Assembly (NCBI GenBank): GCA_004010535.1
Contig: RQYE01000007.1
Coordinates: forward strand, 1-64,000
Direction of reading: 5' to 3'
Source of the DNA: Coriobacteriales bacterium OH1046
GTDB lineage: Bacteria > Actinomycetota > Coriobacteriia > Coriobacteriales > Atopobiaceae
Length of the DNA stretch: 64,000 bases
The notes below the pieces were generated by a model. It was not told where the DNA came from. It saw nothing but the letters and a program-made list of their open reading frames with translations, and did no database searches. A program made the position numbers and the translations under genes. How positions within the stretch are numbered: position 1 is the first letter of the stretch; each line of letters starts with the position of its first letter. Below are positions 38,440 through 47,104 of the stretch, piece after piece.

Positions 38440-39225
38440 ATGTTCCCGCGACAGCGGCGTGCAGAGATGCTTGACGAGATCAACCGGATCGGCAGGGTTT
38501 CGGTGGATGATCTCGCAGGCCGCTACGATATCTCCGTCGACAGCATCAGGAAGGATCTCCAGCAGCTCGCTAAAGCCGGTAAATGCCGGAGGGTCTATGG
38601 CGGTGCCGTCAAAATCGCACCCGAAGCGCCGGAGAAGGAAGCGGGAGAGCCGGGCACCACTCCCCTGGCATCCACCGATGAGGCCGCTGTCGGCCGGCTT
38701 GCCGTTGCTCGGCGTGCGTTCGTCGAGATCAACGATGGCGATTCCATTTTCCTCGACATCTCCCGGACCAACGTGATCCTCGCTCGCCTCTTGGCGGAGA
38801 GCGACAAGCGCGTCATACTCACCACCAACATGATCGATGTGCTCAAGGAGGTCTCCACCTGCCCCCGGATCACCGCGCTCGGGACCGGCGGATATCTCAA
38901 CGAGGACCTCACCGGTTTCATAGGATCCGCAACCGTGAGCCTGCTCGAGCCCCTGCTTTTCTCCAAAGCGTTCATAGGCACGAGCGGTATTGATCCTGAT
39001 CGCAATGCCGTTATGGCGGATAGCTTCGATTCGGGTGCGGTCAAGATGCGCGTCGTGGAGAATGCCTCGTACAAGTTCCTGCTCGCCGATGCTGGGAAAT
39101 TCGATAAGCGCGGTCTCTATCGATTCGCCTCGATCGATGAGTTCACCGCTGTCATCACCGACGAGAGCTCTCTGCCTATTTTGGAGAAGATACAGCGGAG
39201 AGGCATTCCCACGCTCATGGCATGA
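38440..39225 (+). CDS. DeoR/GlpR-family sugar regulator
   Basis: This 261-residue regulator has the DeoR HTH: MFPRQRRAEMLDEINRIGRV, then SVDDLAGRYDISVDSIRKDL and a recognition segment ending GKCRRVYGGA. The C-terminal sugar-phosphate sensing domain shows GDSIFLDISRTN, ALGTGGYLNEDLTGF, AFIGTSGIDP and KFLLADAGKFDKRGL. The ATG 38440 follows GGGAG; ATG 38437 and an ATG 12 bases earlier are alternatives. It is divergent from the ascorbate-type PTS operon and probably represses it until a sugar phosphate binds. Confidence 0.9.
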   Translation: MFPRQRRAEMLDEINRIGRVSVDDLAGRYDISVDSIRKDLQQLAKAGKCRRVYGGAVKIAPEAPEKEAGEPGTTPLASTDEAAVGRLAVARRAFVEINDGDSIFLDISRTNVILARLLAESDKRVILTTNMIDVLKEVSTCPRITALGTGGYLNEDLTGFIGSATVSLLEPLLFSKAFIGTSGIDPDRNAVMADSFDSGAVKMRVVENASYKFLLADAGKFDKRGLYRFASIDEFTAVITDESSLPILEKIQRRGIPTLMA

Positions 39226-39430
39226 GAGGACGCGCCGCGCGGGATGTTCCAAGCGGCTGTCGTGAACCTCTGGCGAAGGGCATGTCTGCCTGCGATGCCG
39301 ATACCTCTTGCGGCACCGGTATATTGCGGTAGGGTCTTCTCCGAAACCGGTATCCCGCCGTCCGCTTGCGGATAGGGGGGAAAGGATGCTGCCCCCACTG
39401 TTCGGCGGGGGCAGCCGGGAGGGGAGAGGG

Positions 39431-40711
39431 CTATGCGCCGAGCACCCTGCGGACGCGGCTCGTGATGCCATCCAAGCGCAGGCACGTGATGTACTGGAGG
39501 ATCGGTCGCTTGATGTGCTCGACCACGAAGCGCCGCCCATCGATGTTGTTGGCGGAAAGGTTTGCATAGAGCTTGGCGATCTGCTCTTTGACCTCCTCGT
39601 CCCCGAAGGCGTAGTGGCCGGCGAGATCGAGGATGTCGCGGGACAGCCGCTCGTCGGCGAGGATATCCTCGACGCCCAGCGCGGTATTCTCTCCCACCAT
39701 CCACTTGCGCCAACGCTCGGTCCTGATGGCGTGCCCGAGCAGGGTGTTGTAAAGGTCGGACTGGCTATCCCCGGGCACAACACCCTCGTCGACGAGGATC
39801 TGCTCGACCTTGACGAGCTTAAGGTAGGCGCGGGTCTCCTCGGTGCCGTATTGGGGCGCGACGTTGGAGGCGGTCACGTGGGCGGGGATGTGCTCGAGCA
39901 GGGTCGCGTCGTCGAGGTAGTCGGCGTTGTGCTCCTTGAGGCCCACGCCGTATTCCTTGGCCATGACGGCGAGGTCGCGCGCGTTCTTGAAATCGTAGTG
40001 GCCGACCTGCTCGGTCATGCGGGTGAGGGTGCCGGTCTGGCCGACGATGAAGGTAGGCATGGGGAGGTTGCGCTTGCCCAATTCCACCTTGAGCTCCTCG
40101 ATGAAGGCGCGGTATTTATCGCATGAGGTGAGGCCGCCGTTGGTCTCCTCGGTGCCCACCTCGTAGCCGATCTCGGGAAGGCCGAGCTCCTTGCGGGTCT
40201 TCTCGCACCACTCGATGAGCTCGACCGTGCGGGCGAGCACGACGTCGAGGGGGATGACCTTGCCGATCTGGTAGGGATCCTTGGTGGGGTCGATCATCAG
40301 CAGATGGAAACCGGCCTTCATATCATCAAGATAGGACTGGCGGGCCTTCTCCATTGCCTCGTCCTCGGGCAGGTGGGCGTTGCGCTCCTCGTCGCGCTGC
40401 CAGGGGCCTCCATGGTCGCGGCAGAGGTAGTAGTCGCCCCCATAGCCGGCGGCGTCGGCGGCGGCCCTGATGTCGGAGGCGAAGCGGTACTGGTCCCAGC
40501 CGTTGACGTAGCCGGCGCCGAAGCGATCGGAGTCCACCTGGTTGCGGCTGGCGATGAACATGGGCGGGAAATCGTGGTCGCGAGCCAGCTCGAAGGTGGC
40601 CTGCAGGAGGTTGGGCGACATGGGACCGATACCGATGAGGGTGGCGTCCTCGCCTGAATCGCGCAGGTCGAGCATGCCCTTGACGAATCTTTGGATGGGA
40701 ATCTGGGACAT
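39431..40711 (-). CDS. KbaZ/GatZ-like tagatose-bisphosphate aldolase subunit
   Basis: This 426-residue protein resembles the KbaZ/GatZ family, the non-catalytic chaperone-like subunit of class II D-tagatose-1,6-bisphosphate aldolase. It starts MSQIPIQRFVKGMLDLRDSG and has DFPPMFIASRNQVDSDRFGA, CRDHGGPWQRDEERNA, LMIDPTKDPYQIGKV and IGYEVGTEETNGGLTS. The catalytic KbaY/GatY partner is not in the window, so it may act with a distant aldolase or have a different role. ATG 40711 is preceded by AAAGGAAGCGC. It lies 64 bases downstream of the EIIBC gene, in the same direction. Confidence 0.8.
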   Translation of the reverse strand: MSQIPIQRFVKGMLDLRDSGEDATLIGIGPMSPNLLQATFELARDHDFPPMFIASRNQVDSDRFGAGYVNGWDQYRFASDIRAAADAAGYGGDYYLCRDHGGPWQRDEERNAHLPEDEAMEKARQSYLDDMKAGFHLLMIDPTKDPYQIGKVIPLDVVLARTVELIEWCEKTRKELGLPEIGYEVGTEETNGGLTSCDKYRAFIEELKVELGKRNLPMPTFIVGQTGTLTRMTEQVGHYDFKNARDLAVMAKEYGVGLKEHNADYLDDATLLEHIPAHVTASNVAPQYGTEETRAYLKLVKVEQILVDEGVVPGDSQSDLYNTLLGHAIRTERWRKWMVGENTALGVEDILADERLSRDILDLAGHYAFGDEEVKEQIAKLYANLSANNIDGRRFVVEHIKRPILQYITCLRLDGITSRVRRVLGA

Positions 40712-40775
40712 CGTAGCGCTTCCTTTCGAAAAACGATTCTGCTGGCCTCGCACCTTGGTCAAGCGCTGGGCGTGG

Positions 40776-42287
40776 CTATGCGTTCTCCATTTTAGGCTTC
40801 ATCGCGATGATGATGGCTGCGGCGACCAAGGTGCCGACGAGCATGTCGAGCGCATAGAGTGCGATGTTGTTGGTGGCAAGGGCCACGATCATGCCGCCAT
40901 GGGGGACGTAGCATTCGATGTTCTGGACCATGGCCAGCGCGGCACCGATGGCGGAGCCGATGCAGATGCCGGGAGCGATACGGGGGAAGTCCTTGACCGC
41001 GAAGGGAATGGCGCCTTCGGTGATGCCGATGAGCCCCATGAAGATCGCGGAGATGCCCATCTGCCTGTCGGCGGCGTCGAATTTGCTTTTTGCGATAAGG
41101 GCAGCGAGACCGCAGGCCAGAGGCGGGATGGCGACGGCTACGCGGAAAGCGCCGTTAGGGCCGTAGACGCCGACGGTCATCATGGCCATGGTGAATGTAG
41201 AGGCGGTCTTGTTGATGGGGCCGCCCATGTCGATGGCGGTCATGACGCCGATGACGAGACCCAGGACGATCGCCGAGCCACCGGAGAGGTCGGAAAGCAG
41301 GTCGGTGAGCCAGTTCATGAACATGCCGATGGGGTAGGCGAGCACATAGATGTAGACCATGCCGAGCACGAGCGTGGAGAGCAGCGGGATGATCAGGATC
41401 GGCATGATGGTGCGGATGGTGTCGTTGACCTTCCAGGTCTTCATCCAGTTGACGAGATAACCCGCGCAGACGCCGAGGAGCATGGCGCCGAGGAAACCGG
41501 TGGAGACGCTCGTGGCCTCGCCAGCCGCGTTGAGGATCGGGGTGGAGACGGCGTTGTTGGCGAGGTAACCGAGGACGAAACCGGGCGCAAGGGCGGGTTT
41601 GCCCGCAATCGAGTAGGCTATGTAGGCTGCCAGCACCGGGATCATCATGCTGATGCCGGCCATGCCGATGGTGTTGAGGCTCTGCATTATCGGATTGGTG
41701 ACTTCCATGCCGCTCTCGCCGGCTCGGCCGCTTGCAAGCGCGAAGGCTAGGAACACGCCACCGATGACGACGACCGGGATGAAGTAGGAGACGCCGGTAT
41801 TGAACGCCTTCACGAGATCTTTACCGAAGTTGGCGAAGAGCCGCGGCTTTTCTCCGGAGCCCACGGCAGCGGTTGCGGCAACGGGCTTGGGAGCAACGGC
41901 GGCGGAGACGCGCTCTTCGGCGGCGGCTTCGACCTCGGCCGCCTCGCGCAGGGTCTCGACAATGGGCTCGCCGCACAGCGCGGCGATCTTGTTCAGGGCA
42001 CTCGAGGCATCTTTAAGGACCTCGGAGGGGTCCATGGTGATAACGCGACCCGCTGCACGCTTCTCGTCGAAGCGCTCTTCGCCGGTGATGCCCACGGCAA
42101 CGGCGAGCAGGACTGCATCGGCGGAGGCGATATCCTCGTCCGTCAGCTCATCCTCGGTCCCATAGCCGCCTTGGGCCTCGACCTTGTATTCCCAACCTCT
42201 TTTGGCCGCATCCTCCTCGATGGCCTTCTTGGCCATGAAGGTGTGGGCGATGCCGACCGTGCATGCGCAAACCGATACGATCTTCAT
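40776..42287 (-). CDS. PTS EIIBC component, fructose type
   Basis: This 503-residue protein fuses EIIB-Fru and EIIC-Fru. The EIIB domain (residues 1-100) starts MKIVSVCACTVGIAHTFMAK with the active-site cysteine region and AKKAIEEDAAKRGWEYKVE. A linker rich in Ala and Glu (residues 120-160) leads to the EIIC membrane domain (SYFIPVVVIGGVFLAFALAS, then AIDMGGPINKTASTFTMAMM and ITEGAIPFAVKDF). No fructose-type EIIA domain is fused, so phosphate must come from another protein. The start is ATG 42287. Upstream lies a divergent LacI gene; downstream lies the KbaZ-like gene. Confidence 0.9.
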   Translation of the reverse strand: MKIVSVCACTVGIAHTFMAKKAIEEDAAKRGWEYKVEAQGGYGTEDELTDEDIASADAVLLAVAVGITGEERFDEKRAAGRVITMDPSEVLKDASSALNKIAALCGEPIVETLREAAEVEAAAEERVSAAVAPKPVAATAAVGSGEKPRLFANFGKDLVKAFNTGVSYFIPVVVIGGVFLAFALASGRAGESGMEVTNPIMQSLNTIGMAGISMMIPVLAAYIAYSIAGKPALAPGFVLGYLANNAVSTPILNAAGEATSVSTGFLGAMLLGVCAGYLVNWMKTWKVNDTIRTIMPILIIPLLSTLVLGMVYIYVLAYPIGMFMNWLTDLLSDLSGGSAIVLGLVIGVMTAIDMGGPINKTASTFTMAMMTVGVYGPNGAFRVAVAIPPLACGLAALIAKSKFDAADRQMGISAIFMGLIGITEGAIPFAVKDFPRIAPGICIGSAIGAALAMVQNIECYVPHGGMIVALATNNIALYALDMLVGTLVAAAIIIAMKPKMENA

Positions 42288-42617
42288 CCGCTCCTCCTTG
42301 CTGTGTGGGCGCCTTATTGCGCGACGTATGTTGCTTGCATGGTAGGCTCTCATAGGAGCCCTGAGAGGAATATTTCGGCAAAAGACCAGCTCAGAGGTGG
42401 TGTACAAGGATTTAGTTAAGCATTTAACCGAGACAGAACGCGTCGATGCAGACATGTATCCATCTGTCAAGGTAAAAAGATAGGAAATCGGCTATCGGAA
42501 GTTTACTAACGTAGGTACATATAATCTACATATTTTTGCACGATGGCTCGCCGATACATCGTAAGCTGCATGCCCCGGAGGCATATACCATATAGCTATC
42601 TGCTGAAAGGAGGCGCC
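42288..42617. promoter_or_regulatory. Divergent control region of EIIBC and LacI genes
   Basis: This 330-base gap between the leftward EIIBC gene and the rightward LacI gene carries no gene. It holds the palindrome GTTAA-GCAT-TTAAC at 42415-42428, a typical LacI-type operator. A strong ribosome site GAAAGGAGGCGCC precedes the LacI ATG. Promoter boxes are not clear. Confidence 0.55.
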
Positions 42618-43625
42618 ATGCCCCAAGGCCGCATCACCATAACCGATGTCGCACAGCTTGCCGGAACGTCTGCAGCGACGGTCTCGAACTACCTCAACGG
42701 CCACTTCGAGAAGATGGGCCCTGCCACGCGCGAAACCATACGGCGCGCCATCGAGCGGACCGGCTATGTTCCAGGGATTCGCGCTCGGAGTCTTGCGGGA
42801 GGCTCTTCCGGCATCATCGCCGTGCTGATCCTCAACAGCGCGAACATCTGGGCCGGGCAGGTCTTCATCGGCATCGAGGAGGTGGCCGCGCCTGTCGGCT
42901 ATCAGACCGTGGTCTGCAACTCCAATTTCGATCAGGCCCGCGAGCAGGCCTACGTGGAGAAGATGCTCTCGCTCGGGGTCGATGGCTTCATCGTCCAGCC
43001 CACGAGCAATTTCCGCGCCATCTACGAGCGTATCACCCGAGCGGGTAAGCCGGTGGTGCTCTACGACTGCTCGACGTTCAGCTTCGATACCAGCTGGATC
43101 AAGACAAACCTTTACGATAGTACCTACGGGGCCATGTTGACGTGTGCCGACAGAGGGTACGAACATTTCGTCCTCGTCGGCTCAGAGCCCGATCTCCGCA
43201 CCAGGCAGGAGCGTGAGCAGGGCTTTGTCGATGCCGTTGCGTCCCGCGGCCTCGCGTATGAGACATTGCGCATCGATCACGACGGACCCGGTGCCGACGA
43301 ACTTGCCGCATGGTTCAGGCTGAACCTCATCACCTCGAGAAGGACGCTCGTCTTCGTGCCCCATCAATGGGCTCTTGAGCGGGTTTATCGGGCGCTCATG
43401 GAGCAGCCGCAGCTCATCCCCGATAGGGTTGGCCTCCTCGGCATGAACAACGCCGATTGGGCGTGCCTCACCACGCCGAAGGTATCCACCATCGTGGAGC
43501 CCGTACGGGAGGAGGGCGCGCTTGCCTGCAGGATGCTCCTCGATCTCCTCGCCGATCCGACTGCCCGTCCGCGTCAGGAGATCCTTTCCTGTCAGGTAAG
43601 CTGGCTCGACACCACGATGGTGTGA
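42618..43625 (+). CDS. LacI-family transcription regulator
   Basis: This 335-residue regulator starts MPQGRITITDVAQLAGTSAA with the LacI HTH (TVSNYLNGHFEKMGPATRE). A periplasmic-binding-protein-like core follows (GIIAVLILNSANIWAGQVFI, then VEKMLSLGVDGFIVQP and LLGMNNADWACLTTPKVSTI). The ligand is unknown. It is divergent from the fructose-type EIIBC gene, which it likely controls. The ATG 42618 follows GAAAGGAGGCGCC. Confidence 0.9.
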   Translation: MPQGRITITDVAQLAGTSAATVSNYLNGHFEKMGPATRETIRRAIERTGYVPGIRARSLAGGSSGIIAVLILNSANIWAGQVFIGIEEVAAPVGYQTVVCNSNFDQAREQAYVEKMLSLGVDGFIVQPTSNFRAIYERITRAGKPVVLYDCSTFSFDTSWIKTNLYDSTYGAMLTCADRGYEHFVLVGSEPDLRTRQEREQGFVDAVASRGLAYETLRIDHDGPGADELAAWFRLNLITSRRTLVFVPHQWALERVYRALMEQPQLIPDRVGLLGMNNADWACLTTPKVSTIVEPVREEGALACRMLLDLLADPTARPRQEILSCQVSWLDTTMV

Positions 43626-43700
43626 TGTTCAGCGAGAAGTGCGCGGAGAGAGCCGTCTCCGGTGTGTCCGGCGTGCGTCTCCCGTCGTGCAATTCGCCGC

Positions 43701-43722
43701 TTCTTATTGAAAAAAATAAGAA
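43701..43722. repeat. AT-rich inverted repeat upstream of the ATPase gene
   Basis: TTCTTATT and AATAAGAA form perfect 8-bp arms around GAAAAA. It lies in an AT-rich patch with a -10-like TATACT at 43732-43737, upstream of the DUF4143 ATPase. Confidence 0.5.
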
Positions 43723-43767
43723 TTATGATACTATACTTCTAATTATTTTTTATAAGTTTGGAGCATC

Positions 43768-45141
43768 ATGAACGAATATGAGGCGCTTGTACGAGAATAC
43801 CGGATCAGGGATCTCCCGAAGCTCACACGGCGCGACGAGATCATCCGCGACCTTCCCGAGCCCAAGCGCTTCAACATGTACCACGTGGTTGTCGGCATGC
43901 GCCGTAGTGGAAAAAGCTTCTATCTGTTCCAGATGATCTCCGATCTTCACAAGGCCGGCGTCGACCCTGATCACATATTCTATTTCGATTTCTCGGACGA
44001 CCGTCTCGAACCCATGTCCCCTACCTGCGGAAGCGACGTCATCGAGGAGTATTATCGTCAAGTTCCTGCAGCTCGGGAGCAGGGAGCGTACCTCTTCCTC
44101 GATGAGGTCCAAGAGCTTGGGGAGTGGCAGGGGCTGCTGCGCAGGCTTTCCCAAAACGAACGGGTGACGCTCACGGTCACGGGATCGTCATCCAAGCTGA
44201 GCGCAGGGGAATTGGGGACCAAATCGCGTGGGCGTGCGCACAGCCATGTCCTCTATCCCCTCTCGTTTGCGGAGTTCTGCCGTTTTTCGGGACGGGATGA
44301 GCTTGCAAAGGGAGCAGCGGCGGGCGAGGCGGTATCGCGTGCAGAGCAGACCCTGCTTGCGGGTCTCTACGACCGCTACCTCGTCGAAGGGGGATTTCCC
44401 GGGGTGTTCGGCATGCCGTCCGCCGACCGCATCGAGGTGCTCCAAGGATATGTCCGCGACGTGGTGGCCCGTGATGTGGCGGAGCGCCATGGGAAGGGGG
44501 ATATAGCGCTTGCGAACCAGCTCGCCCGTTTCGCTCTGCGCAATACGGGCTGTGACTTCTCGCTCAACAACCTTTCCGAGACCTTGAGCGCGTTGGGATA
44601 CAAAGCATACTGGGGAAAGCTCAACGACCTTTCGGAGCTGATGCGGCAGGCGTACCTCTTCCACGTGCTCCCAGAATTCACTATGCAGCTCAAGCCCTCG
44701 TCAACGGCGGTACCCAAGGTGTATGCAGCCGATCCGGGCCTTGCGTACGCGGTATCGCGGGCGAACCAGCAAGATGTGGGCAAACGGCTCGAGACGGCAG
44801 TCTACCTTGAGCTTGCCCGTCGCCTTGCGGGTAGCCGCGACGAGACCGTGGCATCATGGAGCGCCCCTGCGCCGCAGCGCGAGAAAGTGGACTTCGTCGT
44901 GGGAGACGCGCTTGCGCTGGAGCCGTACCGGGCATACCAAGTTTGCGCCGACATGAGCGCAGCGAGGACGCGCAAGCGGAAACTCCGTGCGCTCGGCAGC
45001 GCTATGAATGCGGGCAGCCTCGATACGGGCACCGTCATCACGCTCGATCAGGAGGAGGAGCTCTCTATCGAAGAGGGCACGGTGCTCGTCATCCCGGCTT
45101 GGCGCTGGTCGCTTGCGTGGACGACGGAGCTCCCGCTTTAG
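43768..45141 (+). CDS. AAA ATPase with DUF4143 domain
   Basis: This 457-residue protein has an AAA_14 ATPase (Walker A VVVGMRRSGKSFYLFQMI, Walker B YLFLDEVQELGEWQGLLRRL, sensor VTGSSSKL) followed by a DUF4143 domain (VLEGY-like QGYVRDVVARDVAERH, then FALRNTGCDFSLNNLSETL and KLNDLSELMRQAYLFHVLPEF). These proteins are common, often laterally acquired, and their function is unclear. The codon use is like its neighbours. It lies between the LacI gene and the convergent hydrolase gene. Confidence 0.9.
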   Translation: MNEYEALVREYRIRDLPKLTRRDEIIRDLPEPKRFNMYHVVVGMRRSGKSFYLFQMISDLHKAGVDPDHIFYFDFSDDRLEPMSPTCGSDVIEEYYRQVPAAREQGAYLFLDEVQELGEWQGLLRRLSQNERVTLTVTGSSSKLSAGELGTKSRGRAHSHVLYPLSFAEFCRFSGRDELAKGAAAGEAVSRAEQTLLAGLYDRYLVEGGFPGVFGMPSADRIEVLQGYVRDVVARDVAERHGKGDIALANQLARFALRNTGCDFSLNNLSETLSALGYKAYWGKLNDLSELMRQAYLFHVLPEFTMQLKPSSTAVPKVYAADPGLAYAVSRANQQDVGKRLETAVYLELARRLAGSRDETVASWSAPAPQREKVDFVVGDALALEPYRAYQVCADMSAARTRKRKLRALGSAMNAGSLDTGTVITLDQEEELSIEEGTVLVIPAWRWSLAWTTELPL

Positions 45142-45225
45142 AGCCTGCCCTCCGCAAAACGCACAGAAGGAATCGTCTCCGTTGTGCATTTCCCGTTGCG
45201 CGGGCTGCGAGGCCGGCGCGCTCTC

Positions 45226-45987
45226 CTACCCGATGCGACCGGTCAGCCATTCGGTCGCCTGCTCGATCACCTGCCAGTAGTAGGGATCGACGAAGCCATG
45301 CTCGCCGCCTGGGATAACGCGCAGGTCGCAGCGGGGGAAGAGCTCGGCGGCCCGTTGCGAGTAGCTGAGCGGCACATTCTTGTCGGCGTCTCCGTGGAAC
45401 AGGAGCACATCCTGCGGGAAGGAGGGGATGTGCTCGTAGAAGTCGTAGTCGTAGCACGAGCGCAGGAAGTCGCCGCTCACGTCCATGCTCATGAGGGGGA
45501 ACAGCTCCGGTATGTCGTTGCGGTTGGGGCATGCGGTGCGTACCGCCTCGTGCAGGTTGAACGCCGGGTACAGCAGCACGCACCCCTTTATCAACCCGAC
45601 GTTCGCGCGGGCCGCCATCAGGGTGATGACCGCACCCAAGCTCGCGCCGCAGAGGAAGAGGTTGCGCTCGTCCACGAAGGGCTCGCGGCTGATCTCCCAG
45701 GCCACGGATTCGAGGTCATGCTGCTCGGTGAAGAGCGACATGTTGTCCTGCCAGTCGCTGCGGCTGTAGGTGCCTCCGCCGCAGAAGTCGAACACGTATG
45801 AGACCATGCCGCGCTCGGCTGCGGTGCGCGCGTAGGGCTCCATGTCGCCGTGGTTGGTGCTCAGGCCGTGCGAGAAGATCGCCGTGGCACGCGGGCGACC
45901 ATCGTCATGGCCTTCCGGCAGGAAGAGCTTGCCGTAGATGTTCTTGTCCTCGCGCTTGCACCAATAATCTTGCTCGTAGTAACCCAA
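45226..45987 (-). CDS. Alpha/beta hydrolase, serine esterase type
   Basis: This 253-residue protein is an alpha/beta-fold hydrolase. An oxyanion strand (RATAIFSHGLSTNHGDMEPY), a nucleophile elbow LCGASLGAVITL (Ser in GASLG), an acid residue in LLFHGDADKNVPL and a final histidine in GGEHGFVDPY make the triad. It starts with GYYEQDYWCKREDKNIYGKL, a strand common to the dienelactone-hydrolase/feruloyl-esterase-like group. I chose TTG 45987 because AGGAGAGGCCCC precedes it; further upstream starts lack support. The natural substrate is unknown. It is convergent with the ATPase gene. Confidence 0.8.
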   Translation of the reverse strand: MGYYEQDYWCKREDKNIYGKLFLPEGHDDGRPRATAIFSHGLSTNHGDMEPYARTAAERGMVSYVFDFCGGGTYSRSDWQDNMSLFTEQHDLESVAWEISREPFVDERNLFLCGASLGAVITLMAARANVGLIKGCVLLYPAFNLHEAVRTACPNRNDIPELFPLMSMDVSGDFLRSCYDYDFYEHIPSFPQDVLLFHGDADKNVPLSYSQRAAELFPRCDLRVIPGGEHGFVDPYYWQVIEQATEWLTGRIG

Positions 45988-46187
45988 GGGGCCTCTCCTG
46001 CCTGCGCTCACGTCGCATCCCGTGGCATGCAACACGCATGCCCTGTTCTTATGGTAGCAAGTCGGCATGCGACACGTCGATGAGTCTCTGCCTGAAACCC
46101 TTATCGCGCTCTAGGGGACACGCGCTCCGCACGGGCCTTTTGATATGGGGACTCGCATCATAAGCTCGCCCAACGGGTCCGGCAAAA

Positions 46188-46219
46188 AGCGCGGTCTCAC
46201 CATGTGGGGAGACCGCGCT
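46188..46219 (-). terminator. Rho-independent terminator after tRNA-Gly
   Basis: AGCGCGGTCTC (46188-46198) and GAGACCGCGCT (46209-46219) form a perfect 11-bp stem. Read on the minus strand the stem is followed by TTTT. It directly follows tRNA-Gly. Confidence 0.85.
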
Positions 46220-46227
46220 GCTTTTCG

Positions 46228-46301
46228 TGGAGCGGGCGATGGGAGTCGAACCCACCTCAGTAGCTTGGGAAGCTACGGTTCTACCGATGAACTACGCCCG
46301 C
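46228..46301 (-). tRNA. tRNA-Gly(CCC)
   Basis: On the minus strand the acceptor GCGGGCG pairs with CGCCCGC. The anticodon loop TTCCCAA holds CCC, the T-loop is TTCGACT, the discriminator is T, and CCA is encoded. The 74-nt length is normal. Confidence 0.95.
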
Positions 46302-46454
46302 GTAATGTGCAATCCTAGCACAATCGCACCGATAAATCCCTCTGGTGAGTATCCAATCTTGCAGGCGCACACGCAAAACCCAGAGGTCGTCTCTGTTCTA
46401 GCACGTCCGATCCGCATGGTACTGAGATTCTGTAAGGACGTGCTGCGGACATAG

Positions 46455-46625
46455 ATCGGTTTCCTCAAGTACGGCGGCAGGGCTGCAAACAAGGATGTGG
46501 TGAATCTCCTGCGCCTCGGTAAAAAACAGGCAGAGCGCCAGCTGAGGGAGCTTATGGACAAGGGGCTGATGCTCCGGGGAAGCGGCGCATACGTACTATA
46601 TGGTTATCAAATAGCACTTGTGGAC
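46455..46625 (+). pseudogene. Winged-helix C-terminal remnant
   Basis: A frame starting after TAG at 46452-46454 reads GFLKYGGRAANKDVVNLLRL and GKKQAERQLRELMDKGLMLR, then GSGAYVLYGY. This is the helix-turn-helix plus G-S-G-x-Y pattern at the C-terminus of AlbA_2/RecG-like ATP-binding regulators. No N-terminal part is visible, so the gene is a fragment. Confidence 0.4.
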
Positions 46626-46660
46626 GATTCGGCGGACGGTTTAATGGGACGCATGCGATC

Positions 46661-46795
46661 ACCGCAGTTTTGTCGGCTCCAGATTCTGCGGTATTCGCGA
46701 TCACCGCAACCCCTGTCCTCATCGGTGAGAATCGATATGCCTTCTACCTGTCCATCTACGATCCCCGCAGTTTCCCCCGCTTTCAGAAACTGCGG
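46661..46795. repeat. Cluster of CCGCAG/CTGCGG hairpins
   Basis: ACCGCAG (46661-46667) pairs with CTGCGGT (46686-46692). CCGCAGTTT (46765-46773) pairs exactly with AAACTGCGG (46787-46795). The word CGATCACCGCA occurs twice and CGATCCCCGCA once, so the patch looks like a small family of degenerate repeats. Confidence 0.5.
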
Positions 46796-46963
46796 TACTC
46801 ATGATAACCGTACTGTCGGAGACCAGTCAGCGCGGCAAGTCGGCATAAATCATGAAAACACTCGGCGGCGAGCCTGCCAAGGGTATAATATCCACCGCAA
46901 GACCCGTGCAGTCTGGGGCTTTGAGCTGCGCAAACTCTGGTGCGTGCAACGAGGATGAAACGT

Positions 46964-47015
46964 GCGGCCATAGGCTTCCCAATCATGCGCGGGCTCGAGC
47001 CCCGTTGCCGCTCCA
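46964..47015 (+). other. tRNA-Gly-like fragment lacking a D arm
   Basis: GCGGCCA at 46964-46970 can pair with TTGCCGC before TCCA at 47012-47015. The T-arm-like GCGGGCTCGAGCCCCGT is present, and CTTCCCAA resembles the anticodon loop of tRNA-Gly(CCC). Only about 52 bases lie between the ends, so there is no room for a D arm. It is probably a decayed tRNA or attachment scar; chance is possible. Confidence 0.3.
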
Positions 47016-47104
47016 AGGCTTGCGGGCCTCTTTGCGGGGTCTTCTATACGTTCCAATGTATGGGGCGGGGGGGGGTGGTTCCCGCCTCGCATGAAAGGAT
47101 TGCC

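Larger units (their letters stand above)
46302..47104. other. Decayed stretch between tRNA-Gly and the M29 aminopeptidase
   Basis: About 800 bases hold no intact gene. A frame fragment at 46455-46625 looks like the C-terminal winged helix of a lost regulator. CCGCAG-type hairpins follow at 46661-46795. A tRNA-like piece lies at 46964-47015. Other open frames here have no similarity that I recognise. Confidence 0.6.

Noticed and set aside
46292-46561. 89-codon minus-strand frame by tRNA-Gly
   Set aside because: It overlaps tRNA-Gly and the winged-helix remnant, has no ribosome site and no similarity I recognise.
46661-46795. Possible CRISPR array
   Set aside because: The repeats are too few, too short and unevenly spaced, and no cas genes are present.
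46852-47094. Short plus-strand frames before the M29 gene
   Set aside because: They span the tRNA-like piece and a G-run, with no family pattern.
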